Below are positions 1-8,764 of a stretch of 64,000 nt of DNA, in pieces (the stretch's first letter is position 1; each line of letters opens with the position of its first letter). The stretch covers positions 22,520-86,519 of the forward strand of contig CBFHLC010000004.1 in NCBI GenBank assembly GCA_965656605.1, given 5' to 3'. Below the pieces are notes generated by a model. That model ran no database searches. It was not told where the DNA came from and worked only from the letters and a program-made list of their open reading frames with translations. The DNA comes from Litorivicinus sp965656605 (GTDB taxonomy: Bacteria; Pseudomonadota; Gammaproteobacteria; Pseudomonadales; Litorivicinaceae). A program made the position numbers and the translations under genes.

Positions 1-811
1 GGTGATCATGCCGTCTCTGACAAACACCGTGTTTCCTGAAGTGTTGGGTGGGGTCAACGAGTCGCTTGAAGCGGGTGGGCTGCAGCCTGTCTTCGGCCTG
101 AGTGAATACAGCGCCGAAAAGGAGGCCTCAATCGTGCGCCGGTTGTTGGCATGGAACCCGGCTGGAGTCATTTTGCCGGGGGTCGATCAGCTGCCTGAAA
201 TTCGAGAGCTGTTGGACAACGCAGGAGTTCCGGTCGTTCAGGTCATGGACCTTTCGTCTGATCCCATCGATTGCCAGGTGGGGTTCAGCCACACCCAATC
301 AGGAATTCGAATGGCCACAGAGTTGCTAGGTCGCGGTTATTCTAGTTTTGCGTATATCGGTGGCGGAGTCGGCCGTGACATCCGTGCTGAAAAGCGCCGT
401 GATGGTTTTCGATCGGCGCTTTTGCAAGCAGGTTGCGATTGGACTTCGCAGTTTATTGAGACGCAATCTTCTAGTATCGAATTGGGCGGCGAGTTGATGA
501 ATGCCGTGCACCGGCGTCAGCTTCCCCAAGTGCTTTACTGTGCTAACGATGACATTGCAGCGGGGGCAGTTTTCGAATGTATGCGCCTTGGGATCCAAGT
601 ACCTACCCAATTGGTTGTTGTGGGTTTCAATGGTTTAAGCATTACGGATGCCTTGCCAGTCCAGATCGTAACGGATCGCTCGCCTAGGTACGCCATGGGT
701 CAGGCTGCCGGGGATATGATTGTCGACGCAATCGAGCAGGGCGGCACTCGTTTAGGCGTCCAGCTAAAAATGCAGCCTCAGCTGGACTGGGGTGATCTAA
801 AAGACACCTAG
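1..811 (+). CDS. LacI/GntR-type transcriptional regulator, 3' part
   Basis: This is the ligand-binding part of a LacI-family repressor, entering from the left edge already in frame. About 269 residues are visible; family members are about 330-340, so the N-terminal helix-turn-helix and hinge lie outside the window. It has the periplasmic-binding-protein fold typical of the family: an early SLTNTVFPEVLGGV segment, a GVILPG strand, AYIGGG before the hinge, and CANDDIAAGAVFECMRLG, the usual 'allowed to act' helix region. The downstream gene on the same strand, 64 nt away, encodes a double SnoaL protein, so a sugar or sugar-acid signal is plausible. The ligand is not readable. Confidence 0.9.
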   Translation, partial: VIMPSLTNTVFPEVLGGVNESLEAGGLQPVFGLSEYSAEKEASIVRRLLAWNPAGVILPGVDQLPEIRELLDNAGVPVVQVMDLSSDPIDCQVGFSHTQSGIRMATELLGRGYSSFAYIGGGVGRDIRAEKRRDGFRSALLQAGCDWTSQFIETQSSSIELGGELMNAVHRRQLPQVLYCANDDIAAGAVFECMRLGIQVPTQLVVVGFNGLSITDALPVQIVTDRSPRYAMGQAAGDMIVDAIEQGGTRLGVQLKMQPQLDWGDLKDT

Positions 812-875
812 ATGCGCGGATTTTTTAACAGCACTTCTGGCAAACTTCCCACACCACGAACAACAGGACGTCCCC

Positions 876-1877
876 ATGCCATCCTTTCAGTCACAAAAAC
901 AAACGGTTCTGGAATTTTACGGCGCACTCGACACGGCTGCGCTAGCTGACATCGAAGGCAGCATTCGCGCCCACACCACTGAAGATTACATCTGGCGCAG
1001 CTACCACCCGTTTGGCCTGAAAACCGATCCGGCAGAAATCGCTAACGAGTGCTGGGTTCCGATGAAAACCGCCATTACATCCATGCAACGTCGGATGGAT
1101 GTGTTTTTTGCCGGCGATAATTTCATGGATGATGGGCAGTCGGTTTGGGTCTGCACCATGGGCCATTTGATGGGGCTGTTTGATCAGCCCTGGTTGGGTA
1201 TTCAGCCCAACAACAAGTTGGTGATGCTGCGCTACGCCGAATTTCACCGAGTGGTGGATAACAAGATTGCCGAGACCGCGTTCTACTTCGATATCCCGCA
1301 CTTGATGGTTCAGGCCGGCTACAACCCGTTCCCCAACCAGACGGCCAGTCCGCTGGTCCAACCGGGTCCAGCCACGCACGATGCGCTTATGTATCAGGAT
1401 GCAGATCCAGCCGAATCACAGCGCACCATGGATTCGATGAACCAGATGATTTCGGATCTGGGCCAGTGGCAGGGTGGACTGCCGCTAGAGGAAGAGCTGG
1501 CGATGACCTGGCATGACGACATGCTGTGGTGGGGACCGGCGGGCATCGGTGCCACCTATACGATTAAGCGTTATGCCCAGCAGCACTCTGGACCCTTCCG
1601 TGCGGCCTTTACGGATCGCTCAAAAACCAAACACATCGCGCGGATTGCCGAGGGCAGCTACAGCGGCTTCTTTGGCTGGCCCAACTTTACCGCACGCCCA
1701 ACGGGCGGGTTTATCGGCATGCCGCCTAGCGACACGTTGTGCGAGTTCAACGTGATCGACATCTATCGTCGCGAAGGGGACAAGCTCAAAGAGAATTGGA
1801 TCTTTATCGACATGCTGCACTATTTGAAACAGCTGGGTGTCGATGTGTTGGGGGACCTGAATAAGCCGGCGTTATAA
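876..1877 (+). CDS. Tandem SnoaL/NTF2-like domain protein
   Basis: A 333-residue protein with two NTF2-like (SnoaL, polyketide-cyclase-like) halves, roughly residues 10-150 and 185-325. The second half shows WHDDMLWWGPAGIGAT and a C-terminal NWIFIDMLHYL strand, typical of SnoaL-type alpha+beta barrels. A ribosome site AGGA lies 7 nt before the ATG. No signal peptide is visible. It follows a LacI-family regulator, and its paralogue near 62 kb precedes a sugar-binding protein gene, so both copies sit in carbohydrate contexts. The reaction is unknown; family members can be isomerases, cyclases or non-catalytic binding proteins. Confidence 0.75.
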   Translation: MPSFQSQKQTVLEFYGALDTAALADIEGSIRAHTTEDYIWRSYHPFGLKTDPAEIANECWVPMKTAITSMQRRMDVFFAGDNFMDDGQSVWVCTMGHLMGLFDQPWLGIQPNNKLVMLRYAEFHRVVDNKIAETAFYFDIPHLMVQAGYNPFPNQTASPLVQPGPATHDALMYQDADPAESQRTMDSMNQMISDLGQWQGGLPLEEELAMTWHDDMLWWGPAGIGATYTIKRYAQQHSGPFRAAFTDRSKTKHIARIAEGSYSGFFGWPNFTARPTGGFIGMPPSDTLCEFNVIDIYRREGDKLKENWIFIDMLHYLKQLGVDVLGDLNKPAL

Positions 1878-1884
1878 TGTAACA
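1870..1884. promoter_or_regulatory. Predicted Zur box for the CobW-family gene
   Basis: The 15-mer CGTTATAATGTAACA differs from the enterobacterial Zur core TGTTATAATATAACA (recalled from literature) at two positions. It overlaps the stop codon of the SnoaL gene and ends 23 nt before the CobW ATG, a position where a repressor would block transcription. A second such box lies between znuC and znuA in the same window, and Zur itself is encoded here. Confidence 0.7.
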
Positions 1885-1907
1885 TCGCCGCTTTTCGGCG
1901 GCTTTGC

Positions 1908-2897
1908 ATGACAACAGAATCCAAGACCATCCAATCGGTTCCGACCAACGTTATCACTGGATTTCTGGGCGTCGGCAAGACCAGCGCTATCCTAAATTGG
2001 TTACGTGACAAGCCTGATAATGAACGCTGGGCGGTCTTGGTTAATGAGTTTGGCGAGATTGGCGTCGACGCCAGCTTGATGAGCAACCGTGACTCGGATC
2101 AGGTGTTTATCAGTGAGGTACCCGGCGGGTGCATGTGCTGCACCTCGGGTCTTCCAATGCAGATTGCTTTGAATCAGTTGCTGATGCGAGCAAAGCCCGA
2201 CCGGTTGCTGATCGAGCCGACCGGATTAGGCCACCCCAAAGAAGTGCTGCAGGCACTGTCCAGCGAGCATTACCGCGAGGCGCTCTCGCTTTGCAGCACG
2301 ATTACCTTAGTTGATGCGCGCAAGCTCGCGGATCCACGCTACACCGACTCAGAGACCTTTAACGAGCAGATTCAGGTGGCCGACTGTGTCATCGGAAATA
2401 AAGCTGACCTGTACGGCGAACCCGAAAGGGTGCACCTAGTTGAGTACGTATCGGATTTTAATATTCATGCGGACCAAGTCATGTTCGCCGAGCATTCTCA
2501 AATACCGCAGTCCGTGTTGTGCGGACCGGCACAGGCGCACCAACCTGCCGCTCACAGCCATGCAGGCTTTTCGCAGCCGCTAGCCAGTGCACAGCCGATG
2601 CCGGAGTCCGGTTTTATTAAAGCCAGCAACCAAGGCCAGGACTTTGTCAGCACCGGGTGGCGTTTCGCCGGCGATCGGGTGTTTGAACAGCGCAAATTGC
2701 AGACGCTGATGATGGGGATTGACGCAGAAAGGATCAAAGCGGTGTTCATAACCAACGGGGGGATTGTCGGATTCAATTATGCCGACGGAGCCCTGACACA
2801 AATGCCGATTGATGACTGTCTAGAAAGCCGGATTGAAGTGATCAGTGCGCACGAGGATATGTCGCTAGAAGGCAAGTTACTGAGCTGTTTGGCGTAA
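1908..2897 (+). CDS. CobW/COG0523-family GTPase, probable zinc metallochaperone
   Basis: A 329-residue G3E GTPase. Walker A GFLGVGKT is at residues 18-25. The hallmark metal-binding CxCC motif (CMCC) is at 75-78, after VNEFGEIGVD (45-54), followed by a GNKADL base-recognition motif and a C-terminal CobW domain. A short His-containing stretch, HQPAAHSHAGF, sits between the domains. COG0523 proteins are GTP-dependent metal insertases; the Zur-controlled branch (YeiR, ZigA, ZNG1) works in zinc limitation. The Zur box directly upstream puts this copy in that branch rather than with cobalamin or nitrile hydratase. A small GC-rich hairpin lies just before the ATG. The client protein is not identified. 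Confidence 0.88.
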   Translation: MTTESKTIQSVPTNVITGFLGVGKTSAILNWLRDKPDNERWAVLVNEFGEIGVDASLMSNRDSDQVFISEVPGGCMCCTSGLPMQIALNQLLMRAKPDRLLIEPTGLGHPKEVLQALSSEHYREALSLCSTITLVDARKLADPRYTDSETFNEQIQVADCVIGNKADLYGEPERVHLVEYVSDFNIHADQVMFAEHSQIPQSVLCGPAQAHQPAAHSHAGFSQPLASAQPMPESGFIKASNQGQDFVSTGWRFAGDRVFEQRKLQTLMMGIDAERIKAVFITNGGIVGFNYADGALTQMPIDDCLESRIEVISAHEDMSLEGKLLSCLA

Positions 2898-2966
2898 ATC
2901 CGAAAGCTAAATTCCATTGCGAACTAACCTAGTGCTAATCGGTTCTTTTGATGCGCCATTTCAGGA

Positions 2967-2995
2967 TTGTCGCCCGACAAGTTTGAAAATATACT
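2967..2995 (+). promoter_or_regulatory. Sigma70-like promoter with a dyad over the -35
   Basis: TTGTCG (2967-2972) and TATACT (2990-2995) are separated by 17 nt and precede the TauD-like gene. The -35 forms half of a dyad, TTGTCG-CC-CGACAA (2967-2980), a natural place for a repressor. The transcript would begin near 3002 and have a leader of only about 24 nt. Confidence 0.5.
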
Positions 2996-3025
2996 GCCGC
3001 CTCATCTGATTCGGTACCTATAAAA

Positions 3026-4093
3026 ATGTCCAATTTAGCGGTAGAAAATCTAGCTCCTTTGCCGACCACACTTGAGCCCAAGTGGTGGACGGGTAAACCA
3101 GCCACGGATCCGGCTAAATTTATTATCGACGGCAACCAATATCGTGTTGGATCGCAGCCTTTGCAGCCCAGTGCCGAGTTGGAAGCGCACATGCAGGCGA
3201 CCTACGATGCAGTGGGCCTCGTTCATGTCATTAACACCGGCCTGGATAAGTTGGCGGACATGCGCCTAATCGCCACTCAAGTCATGAAACAGGTGCGCAA
3301 GTACGAAGGCGGTGCAAACCCTCGTAAGGCGATCGAGAAAAACGTCTATGAAGTAGGTGCACCCTTGGAAGCCTGGTTGCACTACCACCACGAGATGGCT
3401 TACATCGGCTCTAGCACCAAAATGCTCAGTTTTATGGCCCACAAGATGCCTGCTGAAGGTGGCTTTACATTTGTCTCTGACAACTGCGCAGCGACCGATG
3501 CGTTGTTGGCCACCGAGTTCGGCCAAAAGCTGAAAGAGAAGGGGTTGTGCTATCACCGCAACCTGACGGATCGCGAAGCCTTTAAAGACGTACCTAACAT
3601 TGGCGTGTACAACCATTGGCAGCAATCCATGATGACCGAGGATCCTGCCGAGGCGGCTGCACAAGCACAGAGCCGTGGTTTGGAAGTCGAGTGGGGGCCT
3701 AACCGTCTGTTGAAAACGCGTTATTACATCTCGGCGTTTGAATACTTTCCTCAGCTGGATCGCAACTTGCTGTTCAGTAGCTTGGCCGATGACAGCGTGT
3801 GGTTTGATACCTGGCCCTTGGTGGCGCATTTACCCGAAGATCAGCGTCCATTAAAGCTGACCTTTGGTGACGGCACCGAGATGACTCAGGAAGAGAAAGC
3901 CCTGTTTCTAAAGGTCTACGACGACCACGGCACGCCGATCGAATGGAAAGTGGGTGACGTTGCACTGATTTGTAACTATCGCTTTGCTCACGGCCGTCCC
4001 TCGGTGTACCTGGAAGAGGGCGAGGAGCGCGAACTAGGGGTTCTAATCGGTGAATCCTTTGACCGGATCGAAACCGTTGAGGGTAAGTGGTAA
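3026..4093 (+). CDS. TauD/TfdA-superfamily Fe(II)/2-oxoglutarate dioxygenase
   Basis: A 355-residue protein with the double-stranded beta-helix iron site: the proximal pair is in WLHYHHEMAY, an H-x-E form as in clavaminate synthase and SyrP-like enzymes rather than the H-x-D of taurine dioxygenase. The distal His is in CNYRFAHGRPSV, followed by the 2-oxoglutarate-binding Arg region. It would hydroxylate or desaturate a small polar substrate, possibly an amino-acid derivative; the substrate is not readable. The Shine-Dalgarno is poor and the leader is short. It is a single-gene unit with its own promoter and a strong terminator. Confidence 0.8.
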   Translation: MSNLAVENLAPLPTTLEPKWWTGKPATDPAKFIIDGNQYRVGSQPLQPSAELEAHMQATYDAVGLVHVINTGLDKLADMRLIATQVMKQVRKYEGGANPRKAIEKNVYEVGAPLEAWLHYHHEMAYIGSSTKMLSFMAHKMPAEGGFTFVSDNCAATDALLATEFGQKLKEKGLCYHRNLTDREAFKDVPNIGVYNHWQQSMMTEDPAEAAAQAQSRGLEVEWGPNRLLKTRYYISAFEYFPQLDRNLLFSSLADDSVWFDTWPLVAHLPEDQRPLKLTFGDGTEMTQEEKALFLKVYDDHGTPIEWKVGDVALICNYRFAHGRPSVYLEEGEERELGVLIGESFDRIETVEGKW

Positions 4094-4110
4094 CTCCACT
4101 GATCCTCGAG

Positions 4111-4134
4111 AAGGCCGCATTTGCGGCCTTTTTT
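4111..4134 (+). terminator. Rho-independent terminator
   Basis: The stem AAGGCCGCA-ttt-TGCGGCCTT runs into a run of T residues immediately after the oxygenase gene. Confidence 0.9.
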
Positions 4135-4150
4135 ATGCCTGCCAGGCCTT

Positions 4151-4169
4151 GGTTCTAAAAAATAGAACC
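4151..4169. promoter_or_regulatory. Perfect inverted repeat, candidate operator
   Basis: GGTTCTA and TAGAACC form a perfect 7-bp dyad around a five-base A-rich spacer, about 75 nt upstream of a small gene and directly after the terminator of the previous gene. There is no T-run on either side, so an operator is more likely than a terminator. Confidence 0.45.
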
Positions 4170-4244
4170 TATTCTTTCAATCAATCAAATTTATTCAGGC
4201 GCTGTCGAGGGCCAAAATACCCTCACAACACAGGAGATCTGAAT

Positions 4245-4385
4245 ATGTCATACCTACTTAACGCCGTACGCCGATGGATCAGCCGCCCCAGCTGCCAGTC
4301 TTCACGTCAGTGCAACTATGCGGATGATTACTACCACGATCAGTATTGCGCCGGCGAATGCGAAATGGACGGAGACCGTTTGTAA
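4245..4385 (+). CDS. 46-residue Cys-containing small protein
   Basis: A short open frame starting MSYLLNAVRRWISRP with an AGGAG ribosome site 8 nt before the ATG. It has an amphipathic basic N-terminus (residues 1-15) and then an acidic, Tyr- and Cys-containing tail with Cys17, Cys23, Cys35 and Cys39 (YCAGEC). This could be a metal-binding or disulfide-linked tail behind a membrane-surface helix. Its own upstream dyad and good ribosome site argue that it is a real gene. No family was recognised. Confidence 0.6.
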   Translation: MSYLLNAVRRWISRPSCQSSRQCNYADDYYHDQYCAGECEMDGDRL

Positions 4386-4413
4386 CAATGGCTTTACTGA
4401 CAGCGGGCTGGGG

Positions 4414-7400
4414 TCATCTCAGCCCGCGTACTTTCGCGATCGCCATGAATAGCGATGGCACCGACAGCAAAATGATCACGGTTCCAAACAACACTCCAAA
4501 TCCAATACTGACTGCCAGCGGTATTAGGAATTGCGCCTGAATACTCTTCTCTAGAATCAGCGGAAAGATCCCCAAGAATGTCGTCAGCGACGTCAACAAG
4601 ATTGGCCTGAAACGAGCCTTTGTGCCCTCGACCACGGCATCCGCCATAGCCATCCCCTCGGCCAAAAACTCATTGTATTTATCCACCATGACCAGCGAGT
4701 TGTTGATCACAACACCGGCCAATCCAATGATGCCAAAAATACTCAGCAGCCCAACATCGATACCCATAATCAGGTGGCCTGCCATAGCGCCGATGAGGCC
4801 CAAGGGAATGGCAAACATCACCACAATCGGCTGGATGTAGCTGCGAAAAATCAGCGCGAGCAACGCGTAAATAACAAACATCGCCATGCCAGTGAACTTG
4901 CCCAAGGCCGCTCCTGCATCGCCTTGCGTGCGTTGCTCGCCCCCAAAATCGATCTGCAAGCCAGGATTGTCGAGCAACAGCTGCGGGATGATTTCGTTCA
5001 ATAGGTAGTCGTTGGCTTGCTGGCCGGTGGTGACGGCACTGTCGATATCCGCGGTTAGCGTGGTGATGGTGCGACCATCGCGACGATTGATGGTGGTTGG
5101 GCTTTGCCCCGGGGCCAGATCAGCGACACTGCCCAGCGGGATTCGGTGGCCACTGGCGGTGATGATGTCGGTATCCAGTAAATCGCTTAGGTTGTCGCGG
5201 TCAGCGCCGGGATAACGCACGAAGACTTTGACGTCATCCGGGCCCCGTTGGATCCGCGTGGCTTCAATGCCGTAATAGCCACCGCGCACCTGAATAGCTA
5301 AGTCCTGTAGCGATAAGCCATAGGCTCGCGCCTCATCTTTTAGCTGTAGGGTGATCTCGGTGCGACCGCTGGATAGATCATCACGCACATCAAAGGTGCC
5401 AGGAATGCTTTCGACCGCCTCGCGCAAGGCGCTGATCACCGGTTGAACATCACCCCCAAAGGGCACTGAGGCCTCAAGCTGAATCGCAGCGCCGGCATCC
5501 ACGATGCTGGACGAGATGATCAGTTTTTTGACACCGCTGACCTCGCCAATAGCGTCACGCCACGCTTTTTCGAAAGTGGCTGTGGGTAAGGTGCGGACCT
5601 CGGCATCACTTAGGCGAACCACAATATGACCAATGTTGCCGGCACTGGCGGCAGCCTCCGCGTTAGGGCCACCTTCAGCAGGGCCTGCACCGGCCACCGC
5701 GTATAGGTTCTCGACCACGGCCGGCATACCCTCGGCCTGTTGCTCGCTCAGCTGTTGCCCGACTTGCAGCGCCAAATCAGCAAAGGTGTTCAAACGTTGC
5801 TGTGTATTGGCGAAGGCAGTTCCGTCTTCTAATTCCAGATCCAGGGTGACGTATTGGCCCTCGATGGAGGGAAAGAACGAAAAGCGAATGTAGCCATGCG
5901 CCATCAAACCGATCGTCAGCACCATCATGGCGATGACACTGGCCAGCGGTATCGAGGTATGGCGAGTGTTGAAGCGCAGGATTCGGTCCAACGGGCCGTC
6001 AGTAAAAGCTTTCAGGCCGCGGTCGATGGGCTCGCGGATCACACGCATCCAGCGGACTAAAAAGAATGGCTTGGCAGAAGGGCGCACGTCCATGCTGGCC
6101 AAGTGTCTGGGTAGCATCAGCAACGACAGGGTCAATGAGATCAGCAGAACAAAAATCACCACCAGCGGGATGTCGGTCAGAAACTTGCCCAGCACACCCG
6201 GCAGCTGAGTCAACGGTAGAAACGCCACCACGGTGGTCAATGCCGAAAAGATCACCGGCACCGCCATGCGCTGGGCGCCCTCGATCGCCGCCTGCAATGG
6301 TGTCTTGCCTTGTTCATTGTTCAGGTAGACGTTTTCACCGACCACAATTGCGTTGTCGACCACGATGCCGATGGCCAAGATAAAGCCGAACAACGAGATC
6401 ATGTTGATGGTCATATCCATGACAGCCATGACTGCAAAGGTCGCGACAAAACTGATGCCGATCGATACTGCGCTCCAAAAGCTCAGGCGAATGTCCAAAA
6501 ACAGTGCTAAGCAAATAACGACCAGCGTCAGTCCTAAGATGGCGTTTGAGATCAGCAAGTCCAGACGATTTTGTAGCTCAACTGCTTCGTTCTTCCATAT
6601 TTCGGCCTCAACCCCTTGGGGTAGGGCGTCTTGGTAGGTCTCCAAAAAGGCGCTGACTTGCTCAACGATATCCAGAACCTGCTCGTCACCGACGCGATAC
6701 ACATTGACGCTGACGGCAGGGGTCTCGCCGTAGCGTGCTGACAGGTCAGTCTGGGCGAAGTCGTCGCGGATGGTGGCCACATCGCTTAGTCGCACCTGTG
6801 TGCCGTCAAGGCCGGTTAGCAACACGATGTCAGCAAAGTCCTGGCCGACGAAATTACGCCCCAACGTGCGCAAGGGCAGCGTCAAGGTTGAGGTGTCTAG
6901 TTGGCCGCCGGGTAGCTCTAGGCTGTTCGTGCCGACGGTGTTGGCGATTTGTTGCAGGGTTAGACCGTAGGCTTTGAGTGCATGGCGGTCCACTTCGATC
7001 GAGATTTCATAGTCACGCGTGTTGGCACTTGCAACGCTGGACAGGCCGGGTAGGCGGGTCAGCTCGGTATCCAAGGTTTTGGCGGCTTCTTTTAAGACGC
7101 TTTCGGCGACGTCACCAAACACCGCAATCTCGAGTACCAGTGAATTGTTGCTGGGTTGCGTGACGCTGGGTTCTTCAGCCTCGGTTGGAAACACTTGGAT
7201 TCGATCGATTTCAGCTTTGATCTCGTCTAGTTTGGTTTGCGGATCCTCACCTAGTTGCAACGTCATGTTGACCGATCCCCGGCCCTCGGTCGCACTGGCG
7301 GTCACCTCATCAATGCCATCGATGCCCGACACCGCGTCCTCGATCGGGCGAATGATGCTTTGCTCTATCTCTACCGGGCTGGCCCCGGGGTATTGAACGC

Positions 7401-7536
7401 TGACATTGATCAAATCCAGCGTGAATTCAGGAAAAGTGGTCTGGGGTAACGAGCGGGCGCTGAGAAAGCCAATCGCCAATAAAAACACCATGGCCAGATT
7501 GGCGGCCACGGGGTGTGCGGTAATCCAGCGAATCAT
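4414..7536 (-). CDS. RND-family efflux transporter, inner-membrane pump
   Basis: A 1040-residue protein of the AcrB/HAE1 type: TM1 at residues 10-30, a large periplasmic loop, TM2-6 at about 330-480, a second periplasmic loop, and the last TM block at about 870-1030. FFPSIEGQYVTLDLELEDGT and GEQRTQGDAGAALGKF are typical second-loop segments. With the adaptor encoded just upstream it forms a proton-driven efflux pump spanning the envelope. No outer-membrane TolC-like partner is in the window. The start overlaps the adaptor stop (ATGA), indicating coupled translation. The substrate cannot be predicted. Confidence 0.93.
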   Translation of the reverse strand: MIRWITAHPVAANLAMVFLLAIGFLSARSLPQTTFPEFTLDLINVSVQYPGASPVEIEQSIIRPIEDAVSGIDGIDEVTASATEGRGSVNMTLQLGEDPQTKLDEIKAEIDRIQVFPTEAEEPSVTQPSNNSLVLEIAVFGDVAESVLKEAAKTLDTELTRLPGLSSVASANTRDYEISIEVDRHALKAYGLTLQQIANTVGTNSLELPGGQLDTSTLTLPLRTLGRNFVGQDFADIVLLTGLDGTQVRLSDVATIRDDFAQTDLSARYGETPAVSVNVYRVGDEQVLDIVEQVSAFLETYQDALPQGVEAEIWKNEAVELQNRLDLLISNAILGLTLVVICLALFLDIRLSFWSAVSIGISFVATFAVMAVMDMTINMISLFGFILAIGIVVDNAIVVGENVYLNNEQGKTPLQAAIEGAQRMAVPVIFSALTTVVAFLPLTQLPGVLGKFLTDIPLVVIFVLLISLTLSLLMLPRHLASMDVRPSAKPFFLVRWMRVIREPIDRGLKAFTDGPLDRILRFNTRHTSIPLASVIAMMVLTIGLMAHGYIRFSFFPSIEGQYVTLDLELEDGTAFANTQQRLNTFADLALQVGQQLSEQQAEGMPAVVENLYAVAGAGPAEGGPNAEAAASAGNIGHIVVRLSDAEVRTLPTATFEKAWRDAIGEVSGVKKLIISSSIVDAGAAIQLEASVPFGGDVQPVISALREAVESIPGTFDVRDDLSSGRTEITLQLKDEARAYGLSLQDLAIQVRGGYYGIEATRIQRGPDDVKVFVRYPGADRDNLSDLLDTDIITASGHRIPLGSVADLAPGQSPTTINRRDGRTITTLTADIDSAVTTGQQANDYLLNEIIPQLLLDNPGLQIDFGGEQRTQGDAGAALGKFTGMAMFVIYALLALIFRSYIQPIVVMFAIPLGLIGAMAGHLIMGIDVGLLSIFGIIGLAGVVINNSLVMVDKYNEFLAEGMAMADAVVEGTKARFRPILLTSLTTFLGIFPLILEKSIQAQFLIPLAVSIGFGVLFGTVIILLSVPSLFMAIAKVRGLR

Positions 7537-8660
7537 AGAACGTTACTCTGAACGCTGATGGCCATGCCGTCGCTAACACCGCCCAGGCTAGAGGTGATCA
7601 GCTGGGCACCCTGTAAATTCGGTGCAGTGATATAGGCCAACTCGTTATTCATATGGACGATGTTAACGGGCACCAGATTCAATGTGCCGTCCTGAGCAAC
7701 CCACACATGGTCGCCTGAGCGCAGGGCTGTGATTGGGATGGCGTAGCTGCCTTGTGATGGCGCCTGAAAGTCGACCTGCGCAAATGAGTTGGCCAGCATC
7801 TGCGCGGGTGCGTTATTGATCTCAACGACCACCTCTAAGGTTCGTGTAGTCGCACTGATCTGCTGGGCTACTTGATTCACGGTGCCAGAGGCCTGGACTG
7901 TTTGATCGCCAAATCGAACGTTCACGGTGACATTCACGTCATCGTTGTTTAACAGCCCGGGCAGCAGCGAATATTCAGCTGCGGTCAGTGACACACGGGA
8001 TTCTAATTGCTGCGGGGTAAATAGTTGGGCAATGGCGGTTTGTGGGGTCACCACCGCACCAAGCTCGGCCAGTTTGGCAGAGACCTGAGCATTAAATGGA
8101 GCTCGGATTTCGGTAAATTCCAAAGCCAGCTCGGCACTTTGCAACGCGGCCAGCAGGCCTAATCGCCCAGCGGCCAACTGCTGTTGCTGTGCCGCTAACT
8201 GGTCGAACTGATCTTGAGTTACCACACCTTGCGACAGCAGGGTTTTAGCACGTTCGATCTGGGTGTTAATCAGTGCAATGTTGGCATCCTGTGCGGCCAG
8301 GTCGGCTTTTACTTTGTTTAATTGAGCCTGCGCGGTTCGATCATCTAAGCGGGCCAACAGATCACCTTTTTTTACCGTGCCGGATTGTTCAACGGCAGGG
8401 GACAGGTACATCAACGTGCCCTGAACTTGCGGTGCAATGCTGACGCTGCGCTTAGGCAAGATAAAGCCCTCAGCTTGAATAGGAATAAAGGCAGCGGCTT
8501 GATCCAATGGTTGTACATCAACGACGGGCAGTGGCTTTTCCTGAGGCTCTGCCGTTAATGGGGTTTTGAGTGCGCCCATGACTTTGAAGCCGGCGAATCC
8601 ACCGAGCACGATTAATAGGGCGAGAAAATACCAAAGAATATTCTGACGAAGGGTGGGCAT
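7533..8660 (-). CDS. RND efflux membrane-fusion (adaptor) protein
   Basis: A 375-residue periplasmic adaptor. Residues about 9-30 form a single N-terminal membrane anchor. Then come the lipoyl half-motif VSIAPQVQGTL, an alpha-hairpin of about residues 115-180 rich in Ala/Gln, the second lipoyl part EIRAPFNAQVSAKL, and beta-barrel and membrane-proximal domains. It links the RND pump (overlapping by 4 nt downstream) to an outer-membrane channel. It is first in a two-gene operon divergent from a DUF2237 gene. Confidence 0.92.
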   Translation of the reverse strand: MPTLRQNILWYFLALLIVLGGFAGFKVMGALKTPLTAEPQEKPLPVVDVQPLDQAAAFIPIQAEGFILPKRSVSIAPQVQGTLMYLSPAVEQSGTVKKGDLLARLDDRTAQAQLNKVKADLAAQDANIALINTQIERAKTLLSQGVVTQDQFDQLAAQQQQLAAGRLGLLAALQSAELALEFTEIRAPFNAQVSAKLAELGAVVTPQTAIAQLFTPQQLESRVSLTAAEYSLLPGLLNNDDVNVTVNVRFGDQTVQASGTVNQVAQQISATTRTLEVVVEINNAPAQMLANSFAQVDFQAPSQGSYAIPITALRSGDHVWVAQDGTLNLVPVNIVHMNNELAYITAPNLQGAQLITSSLGGVSDGMAISVQSNVL

Positions 8661-8764
8661 GAGGGATCCAAACGAATTTTTACCGGCGTAGGGTATATAG
8701 GATCTTGGGTTAAAACTTCTAGATAAGGGTTAAGATAGGTCTCACTCATTGAAAGGTGCATGAT

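Noticed and set aside
3266..3829. 187-residue minus-strand open frame
   Set aside because: It is a shadow of the Fe(II)/2-oxoglutarate oxygenase gene, low in protein-like character.
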